Under the pieces are notes generated by a model, which was not told the origin of the DNA, searched no databases, and saw only the letters and a list, made by a program, of their open reading frames with translations. The position numbers and the translations under genes are program-made. 17,787 nucleotides of DNA, taken from the NCBI GenBank assembly GCA_026770585.1, contig MU647151.1:155927-173713 (forward strand), read 5' to 3'. The stretch comes from Baffinella frigidus (taxonomy: Eukaryota; Cryptophyceae; Cryptomonadales; Baffinellaceae). Below, in pieces: positions 17,301 through 17,787 of the stretch; position 1 is the stretch's first letter; every line of letters starts with the position of its first letter.

Positions 17301-17637
17301 TCTTGCTTCTTCTTCCTCCTCCTCCACCTCCTCCACCTCCTCCTCTACATCATCTTTTACCTTCTCATCTACCACCACTCTCTCCTTCTCATCCTCCTCC
17401 TCCTCTTCCGCGTGCCTGAGTGTATCTGGTCTCGCCGTTTTGATGATACGATGCTCCCAGATTACAGTCGAGATGGACTGCAGGTTCGAACAATATATTT
17501 TTGGGGGCAGGGTTTGATGTGGGGTTGAATGCGGGGGCGCAGGCATGCCGCACCGGGACCCATCAGAGGGGGTATCAATGCTGGACCTGCACTACAAGAC
17601 AGACCGCTCCAAGGGCTCTATCGCTGAGCGCGCGCTG
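8259..17637 (+). CDS. Gene 2: repeat protein with SPxxYxxxF motifs, ten-exon model, open at both ends
   Basis: Exons 8259-8312, 8523-8598, 10242-10347, 10878-10904, 11143-11188, 12579-12690, 13951-14015, 15520-15598, 16732-16786 (or 16923-16977) and 17543-17637 join without a frame break into 238 codons, although the junctions use phases 0, 1 and 2. The product has five SP-type motifs: SPRRYAAAFHSKIERF, SPLKYTVQFRKPSSDK, SPRQGGFNMMAERF, SPYRYAGMQ and SPRRYANVKH. Several units end in (I)DV/YD.(N/D)TG. The SPxxYxxxFxSxxxRF plus Tyr/Gly pattern loosely resembles the repeats of axonemal STPG/SHIPPO-type proteins; I lack the PGPG signature, so this is only a hypothesis. The first exon enters in phase 2, so the start codon is probably upstream. 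Coding bases make up about 8% of the span. Confidence 0.6.
8313..8522 (+). other. Gene 2 intron a-b flanked by a 9-bp direct repeat
   Basis: The sequence AGGTATGCG occurs at both borders (8311-8319 and 8521-8529); GT-AG fits only one cut position. The interior is CCCTAAACCCT and CCCGAAA telomere-like repeat (about 8389-8455). Confidence 0.6.
8523..8598 (+). CDS. Gene 2 exon b
   Basis: Completes Arg, then reads YAAAFHSKIERFEDRGPE then KESINLQ, ending in phase 0 with donor GTCTGT. AAFHSKIERF is the best-preserved repeat motif in the protein. Confidence 0.7.
8787..8880 (+). mobile_element. Family A element, copy 1 (incomplete)
   Basis: Core GAGTTGACG, GCGGTACAAATGTGTCAACT and TTGGAGCGAAAACGAGG in plus orientation; the terminal CTAGCTCTG ends are missing. 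Confidence 0.6.
8885..8920 (+). pseudogene. Partial copy of exon b
   Basis: GACCGCGGCCCCGAAAAGGA onward to AACCTCCAG-GTATGC duplicates the 3' half of exon b (DRGPEKES.NLQ) with its donor, but has no acceptor. A further remnant, AAGATCGAGC to CGACCGCGG, lies at 9127-9152. Confidence 0.7.
9168..9338 (+). mobile_element. Family A element, copy 2 with both ends
   Basis: Bounded by CCTAGCTCT (9167-9175) and its exact complement AGAGCTAGG (9331-9339). Contains AAGTTGACATGCTGGGTTT and ATCAACTTTGGAGCGGGAA, then inverted GGGCTCA / TGAGCCC-type segments. It carries an internal duplication of the GGGCTC-ACAAATTGG segment, which makes it longer than copy 7. Confidence 0.7.
9435..9506 (+). repeat. Telomere-like minisatellite, G-rich on sense strand
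   Basis: GGGTGTA units with GGGTGCA and GGGTGAA variants, flanked on both sides by related blocks (ACAGGGGCAGCGAGAGT at about 9415 and 9530). Confidence 0.85.
9728..9830 (+). mobile_element. Family A element, copy 3
   Basis: AAGTTGACATGCTGGGTTTC, GGTACCAATCCGTCAACTTT, then the hairpin GGTCTCAC (9796-9803) / GTGAGACC (9811-9818). Ends without CTAGCTCTG. Confidence 0.65.
9888..9965 (+). pseudogene. Altered copy of exon c with inserted hairpin
   Basis: After CCGACAG it reads DNITAYETTK, matching exon c, then diverges through a perfect 17-bp inverted repeat (9911-9927 against 9932-9948) before rejoining near CCGCTCAAGTACACC in a shifted frame. Confidence 0.65.
10051..10120 (+). CDS. Gene 2 possible alternative exon c2
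   Basis: After CCAGGCAG it reads YTITAYETTKLVETSPLKY then TVQV with one base over, followed by GTGTAT. Entry phase 0 and exit phase 1 equal those of exon c, so it could replace exon c in frame with a shorter product. Equally it may be a truncated copy. Confidence 0.4.
10126..10218. repeat. (AT)n-rich microsatellite
   Basis: TATATA/CATATA/GTATATA stretches between exon copies c2 and c; no gene. Confidence 0.85.
10242..10347 (+). CDS. Gene 2 exon c
   Basis: After CTCCCGGCAG it reads YNITAYETTKLVETSPLKYT then VQFRKPSSDKPPREH plus one base, donor GTGCCC. It joins exon b in phase 0. SPLKYTVQFRKPS is a variant of the SPxxYxxxF motif. Confidence 0.7.
10355..10495 (+). repeat. CCCTACA telomere-like tract ending in a fold-back
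   Basis: About 17 units of ACCCTAC or ACCCTGC. CACCCTGCACCC near 10362 is complemented by GGGTGCAGGGTG at about 10477-10488, so the whole tract could fold back. Confidence 0.85.
10654..10711 (+). pseudogene. Partial copy of exon c (3' half)
   Basis: CTCAAGTGCACGGTCCAATT to CCGCGCGAACACG-GTACC duplicates the exon c 3' half and donor with a 3-nt deletion (one Ser). The 5' half and acceptor are missing. Confidence 0.7.
10715..10863 (+). repeat. Pyrimidine tract with (TTC)n array
   Basis: TTTC/CTCC stretches followed by about 18 TTC units (10806-10862) just before exon d. Lys- and Phe/Leu-rich open frames here are artefacts. Confidence 0.9.
10878..10904 (+). CDS. Gene 2 micro-exon d (27 nt)
   Basis: GATACAG acceptor, PKKALEPC with split Gly codons at both ends, donor GTGAGT. 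Enters and leaves in phase 1, matching exons c and e. Confidence 0.5.
11049..11085 (+). pseudogene. Truncated copy of exon e
   Basis: GGGCTTACAGCAACCGCGCG to ATATGACAC repeats exon e with two substitutions but stops before the final bases and has no donor. A 17-bp unit containing AAGTTGACTTTTGGTGA is repeated three times (11090-11138) between it and exon e. Confidence 0.65.
11143..11188 (+). CDS. Gene 2 exon e
   Basis: After TTGAGCAG it reads LAATARDAVYDTDT with split Gly codons at each end and donor GTACCC. YDTDTG parallels YDVNTG of exon g. Enters phase 1, leaves phase 2. Confidence 0.55.
11211..11371. mobile_element. Family D inverted-repeat element, 161 bp
   Basis: Arms 11211-11237 and 11345-11371 are complementary over 27 positions with two mismatches (outer part CCACTCAGCGG, inner part CTTCGAAGGGATTTT). 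Inside are CCTACGGTAGG-type palindromes and the hairpin CGGCCCA-AAA-TGGGCCG (11327-11343). It lies in the intron just after exon e. No coding capacity. Confidence 0.65.
11372..12268. other. Long intron segment, mostly unassigned
   Basis: Contains the palindrome GAAGCCGGATTCCGGCTTC (about 11425), a CCCCAAA/CCCTGAA tract at 11536-11690, CCTACGGTAGG palindromes at about 12017-12083, and unassigned sequence at 11700-12010. The frame 12107-12511 crosses a family B element and a partial exon copy, so I do not call it a gene. Confidence 0.5.
12269..12412 (-). mobile_element. Family B element, copy 3 in reverse orientation
   Basis: Bounded by CCACTTAGCAGC and GCAGCTGAGTGG. The reverse complement matches copy 1 closely, including GGATGCAGTCCAT, AACGATTT, TTATCCATTGCCCTGGA and CACCTTGAAT..AGGTGAAAAG, over almost the same length (144 bp). 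Confidence 0.75.
12429..12472 (+). pseudogene. Truncated copy of exon f
   Basis: GAACCAAATGTCGCTCTCAA onward, up to CCGCGGC, repeats the first 40 or so bases of exon f behind its own CCTCAG acceptor, then runs into CCCTAAA-type repeat with no donor. Confidence 0.7.
12579..12690 (+). CDS. Gene 2 exon f
   Basis: After CAACTTAG one base completes Gly, then NQMSLSTRMANSPRQGGF, NMMAERFAQRPNTT and GAIDV, donor GTGCGT. Enters phase 2, leaves phase 0. The SPR...F..MAERF segment aligns with SPRRYAAAFHSKIERF of exons a-b. Confidence 0.7.
12729..12838 (-). mobile_element. Family A element, copy 4
   Basis: Begins CTAGCTCTGTCTCA; contains AAGTTGACGGATTTTG, GTTGACGGACTTGTACCG and TTGTCAACTAAGGAATA. The AAGTTGACGG segment is doubled. 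The far end is missing where the next exon copy starts. Confidence 0.65.
12841..12914 (+). pseudogene. Copy of exon f lacking its 5' end
   Basis: CGCGGCAAGGCGGGTCCAAC onward to ATCGACGTG-GTGTCG, reading RQGGSNMMAARFTE then RPNTTGAIDV. The frame is intact and the donor is kept, but there is no acceptor. Confidence 0.7.
12935..12990 (-). mobile_element. Family A core, copy 5
   Basis: TTCCCGCTCCAAAGTTGACG, GGTTTGTACCG, CCAGCGTGTCAACTTAGGAA. Confidence 0.65.
13004..13062 (+). pseudogene. Copy of exon f with internal deletion
   Basis: After CCCTACAG: TCCCCGCGGCAAGGCAGGTT, AACATGATGGCCCGAATACC, GCGATTGATGTG-GTCTTT. About 19 bases between ATGGCC and CGAATACC are gone, which shifts the frame. Confidence 0.65.
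13066..13125 (-). mobile_element. Family A core, copy 6
   Basis: AAGTTGACGAATTTGTACCG and GGTTTGTCAACTTAGAAATA; it makes up nearly the whole interval between two exon f copies. Confidence 0.65.
13131..13181 (+). pseudogene. Fragment copy of exon f
   Basis: CACGCGCTTCACACACAGGG, GGCCAAAACACTACGGGGGC and CAATCCACATG-GTCCC match the 3' part of exon f with many changes. Confidence 0.6.
13203..13341 (-). mobile_element. Family A element, copy 7, the reference complete copy (139 bp)
   Basis: Ends CTAGCTCTGTCCCA and the complement of TGAGGCAGAGCTAG match at 12 of 14 positions. Inside: hairpin GGGCTCAC (13225-13232) / GTGAGCCC (13240-13247), GGCTCTTTCCCGCTCCAA, then AAGTTGAC-GGATTTGTACCG-GTCAACTT. 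It is the reverse complement of copy 2 at 9168-9338. CTAG at both extremes could include a TA or CTAG target duplication. Confidence 0.75.
13391..13456 (+). pseudogene. Fragment copy of exon f
   Basis: CAACATGTCCTCCACGCGCT, AATGCCCGAATACCACAGGC and TGATTGACGTG-GTGCTT; rearranged internally, donor kept. Confidence 0.55.
13480..13660 (+). repeat. CCCGAAA/CCCTAAA telomere-like tract
   Basis: CCCGAAACC units grade into CCCCAAA and CCCTAAA, then a C run before a small exon g remnant (13664-13682, TGTTCGACGTCAA). Confidence 0.8.
13686..13742 (+). repeat. Short tandem repeat CAACGACCTTGGTTGTAACGAC
   Basis: The unit CGACCTTGGTTGTAACGAC recurs two to three times directly after the exon g remnant. 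Confidence 0.7.
13793..13849 (+). pseudogene. Decayed copy of exon g
   Basis: CGCAG acceptor, ATGCACACGGGTACAGCAAG, GCCGACGTGCC, CCCACCTCAGTCTCC; aligns with exon g but has indels and no donor. Confidence 0.6.
13878..13937 (-). mobile_element. Family A core, copy 8
   Basis: TCCGCTCCAAAGTTGCCGGG, CTGGTACCACTCACCCAGCA, TGTCAACTTACGAATGG, lying immediately upstream of exon g. Confidence 0.6.
13951..14015 (+). CDS. Gene 2 exon g
   Basis: After AAACGCAG: MYDVNTGRKADVPTSVATSP then Y and two bases, donor GTACGC. It joins exon f in phase 0 to give AIDV-MYDVNTG. The intron interrupts SPYR just before YA, the same place and phase as the a-b intron. Confidence 0.7.
14105..14128 (+). pseudogene. Fragment copy of exon g 3' end
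   Basis: TCCGTCGCCACCTCTCCCTA then TCG-GTACGC repeats the exon g end and donor exactly apart from one base, behind a G-rich TAGGGTTTGGGGTTTG tract (14043-14075). Confidence 0.7.
14276..14330. repeat. Hairpin with ACGAAAATTAC arms
   Basis: 14276-14292 and 14314-14330 are complementary at 16 of 17 positions around a 21-nt loop, in an AT-rich patch. Confidence 0.6.
14403..14441 (+). pseudogene. Decayed copy of exon h
   Basis: GGGGGGGTGCATAAGGGGAC onward GCCGCACGGGGAC resembles GGGGATGCAAAAGGGGACGC of exon h. It lies between two C runs with no usable splice sites. Confidence 0.5.
14489..14627 (+). mobile_element. Family B element, copy 2 (139 bp)
   Basis: Ends CCACTTAGCAG (14489-14499) and CTGCTAAGTGG (14617-14627) are exact complements over 11 bp. 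The first half matches copy 1 almost continuously (GCCACCGGGGGCTTCA, GGATACAGTCCAT, CTTATCCA); the second half has diverged. Confidence 0.75.
14724..14867. mobile_element. Family F inverted-repeat element, about 144 bp
   Basis: Arms 14724-14752 and 14839-14867 are complementary at 28 of 29 positions (inner part AAGATAACTGAATCAGTTCC). The interior has TTAATTAG / CTAATTAA around a G run. The outer motif AGGGTCTAA occurs at about 14686 and 14713 to the left and 14890 to the right. Confidence 0.65.
15171..15216 (+). pseudogene. Truncated copy of exon h
   Basis: After ACTATAG: GTATGCGGGGATGCAGAAAA onward, reading YAGMQKRTPRGDVTR and then an immediate TGA where exon h has ACC. No donor. Confidence 0.65.
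15238..15353 (+). repeat. Tandem ~53-bp unit made from half a family A element
   Basis: Three units of CAGACTATTCAAAAGTTGAC, ACTCTGGGGTGG and CAGGTAA at about 15238, 15291 and 15328, the last running into the exon h copy at 15354. Confidence 0.65.
15354..15389 (+). pseudogene. Fragment copy of exon h
   Basis: GGCAG acceptor then GTAAGAGGGGATGCAGAACG, GGACGCCGCGCGGGG; ends in a further family A-like segment (15392-15440). Confidence 0.6.
15441..15504 (+). mobile_element. Family A core, copy 9
   Basis: GACTATTCACAAGTTGACAC, GCTGGGGTTCCGGTACACAT, CTGTCAACTTTGGAGTGAAA, directly upstream of exon h. Confidence 0.65.
15520..15598 (+). CDS. Gene 2 exon h
   Basis: After GTCGGTAG: one base finishing Arg, then YAGMQKGTPRGDVTRTV and YAEYNPENH, donor GTACAC. 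Enters phase 2, leaves phase 0. The border GGTACGCG is shared with the upstream donor side of exon g. Confidence 0.7.
15767..15817 (+). pseudogene. Scrambled copy of exon h
   Basis: GCCGAGAGGGGACGTG appears twice in slightly different form, then ACGCAACCCCGAGAACCACG and TACG; the middle (TVYAEY) is deleted. Confidence 0.6.
15968..16008 (+). pseudogene. Copy of exon h 3' half
   Basis: After CTGTCAG: GGACACGCACAGTCTACGTC onward reads TRTVYVEFNPESH in the exon h frame. The donor GT is replaced by AAGTAC, so splicing here is unlikely. A smaller remnant (AEYNPQN, donor GTGCCC) is at 16282-16307. Confidence 0.6.
16035..16112 (-). mobile_element. Family A element, copy 10
   Basis: CTCCAAAGTTGACGAATTTG, TACCGGAACCCCAGCATGTC, AACTTGAGAAAAGTCTGTCA, then GTGTGAGGCAGACTC, a decayed version of the CTAGCTCTG end. 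Confidence 0.65.
16316..16470 (+). repeat. CCCTAAA tract
   Basis: Near-perfect CCCTAAA units (about 16326-16370), then CCCCAAA and CCCTGAA variants. Confidence 0.9.
16480..16524 (+). pseudogene. Decayed copy of exon i
   Basis: GAACGCAG then AGGCACCAGCGGCAGGTGCA and AGAGTCTCCGCGACGATTCG, reading RHQRQVQESPRRFAN. No donor; it runs into CCCTCAA repeat. Confidence 0.6.
16531..16705 (+). repeat. CCCTCAA/CCCGCAA telomere-like tract
   Basis: About 25 heptamers in homogenised blocks: CCCTCAA, CCCGCAA, CCCTAAG. Confidence 0.9.
16732..16786 (+). CDS. Gene 2 exon i, version 1
   Basis: After GGTGGCAG: TMQRHMQESPRRYANVKH plus one base, donor GTCTCT. 55 nt, enters phase 0, leaves phase 1. Nearly identical to 16923-16977. 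Confidence 0.65.
16789..16897 (+). repeat. (CT)n microsatellite between the two exon i versions
   Basis: CTCTCT array with ACACAC interruption; Ser/Leu-rich open frames are artefacts. Confidence 0.9.
16923..16977 (+). CDS. Gene 2 exon i, version 2
   Basis: After TTGACAAG: TMQRHTQESPRRYANIRH plus one base, donor GTCAAC. Same length and phases as version 1. Because 55 is not a multiple of three, using both versions would shift the frame. Confidence 0.6.
17078..17140 (+). repeat. (CTC)n microsatellite
   Basis: CTCCTC array preceding a partial exon i copy; a second pyrimidine-rich stretch with CTCCTC and CTTCTT runs at about 17203-17410. Confidence 0.85.
17149..17178 (+). pseudogene. Fragment copy of exon i 3' half
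   Basis: CTCCGCGGCGCTATGCTAAC then ATCCGCCATG-GTCACT matches CGGCGCTACGCCAACATCCG of exon i; 5' half lost, donor kept. Confidence 0.6.
17543..17637 (+). CDS. Gene 2 exon j
   Basis: After GGGGCGCAG two bases complete Gly, then MPHRDPSEGVSMLDLHYKT and DRSKGSIAERAL, donor GTCAAC. It continues exon i in phase 1 and leaves in phase 0; the gene goes on beyond the window. Mixed composition and in-frame joining support it. Confidence 0.65.
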
Positions 17638-17787
17638 GTCAACCCTATACCCTAAACACCAAACCCCAAACACCAAACCCCAAACACTCAAGCCCAAACC
17701 CCAAACCCCAAACCCCAAACCCCAAACCCCAAACCCCAAACCACAAACCCCAAACCCCAAACCCCAAACCCCAAACCCCAAACCCCA
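17638..17787 (+). repeat. Intron start of CCCCAAA telomere-like repeat, cut by window end
   Basis: The donor GTCAACCCTATACCCTAAAC leads directly into about 16 CCCCAAA units. The Gly/Trp/Val-rich minus-strand frame here is a repeat artefact. Confidence 0.9.

Noticed and set aside
17420-17481. Possible extra gene 2 exon reading SRRFDDTMLPDYSRDGLQ before GTTCGA
   Set aside because: No clear acceptor, and joining it between exons i and j would need phases it does not show.
17575-17781. Minus-strand Gly/Trp/Val-rich frame (GFGVWGLGFGVWG type)
   Set aside because: Translation of CCCCAAA repeat in reverse; the heptamer array yields open frames automatically.
17640-17787. A true chromosome end
   Set aside because: The tract is an impure CCCCAAA array directly behind a splice donor and similar tracts occur throughout the window, so it is interstitial and merely cut by the window border.

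Overview
This is a eukaryotic nuclear window. It has no bacterial gene organisation. Short exons with GT-AG boundaries are scattered among long introns and repeats, and nearly all long open frames are low-complexity by-products of repeats. Variants of the TTTAGGG/CCCTAAA telomere heptamer (CCCTAAA, CCCCAAA, CCCTACA, CCCTCAA, CCCGCAA, CCCGAAA) occur throughout, mostly inside introns. That motif is the telomere type of the green lineage, dinoflagellates, cryptophytes and some other protists. A GC-rich, intron-dense protist or microalga fits, but I cannot choose a lineage from the sequence.

Two plus-strand genes can be built exon by exon. Gene 1 (1-3762, 5' end outside) encodes an Ala-rich, probably coiled-coil protein followed by a Pro/Ala/Val low-complexity region; it ends in a clear terminal exon with TGA at 3760-3762. 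All its sound exons are phase 0. Gene 2 (8259-17637, open at both ends) is rebuilt from ten exons whose nine junctions, using phases 0, 1 and 2, all stay in frame and give 238 codons. The product carries five copies of an SPxxYxxxF-like motif, loosely like the repeats of axonemal STPG/SHIPPO-type proteins. That resemblance is only suggestive.

Between the genes (3763-about 8250) lie inverted repeats, a (GA)n tract, a reversed telomere-like tract, a cluster of five copies of a repeat with a 271-bp period, a 425-bp terminal-inverted-repeat element bounded by TTAA, and a degenerate stretch with decayed copies of gene 2's first exon.

The most notable feature is how the introns are built. Nearly every exon of gene 2 has one to several damaged or intact extra copies next to it. 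Many introns begin at the donor GT directly with telomere-like repeat. At least four families of short structured elements are present: A (AAGTTGAC core with CCTAGCTCTG ends, about 13 copies, confined to the gene 2 side), B (CCACTTAGC ends, three copies of 139-144 bp in both orientations), and single copies of D (161 bp) and F (144 bp). Together they suggest a gene whose introns grew by local exon duplication, telomere-like repeat growth and short transposable element insertion.
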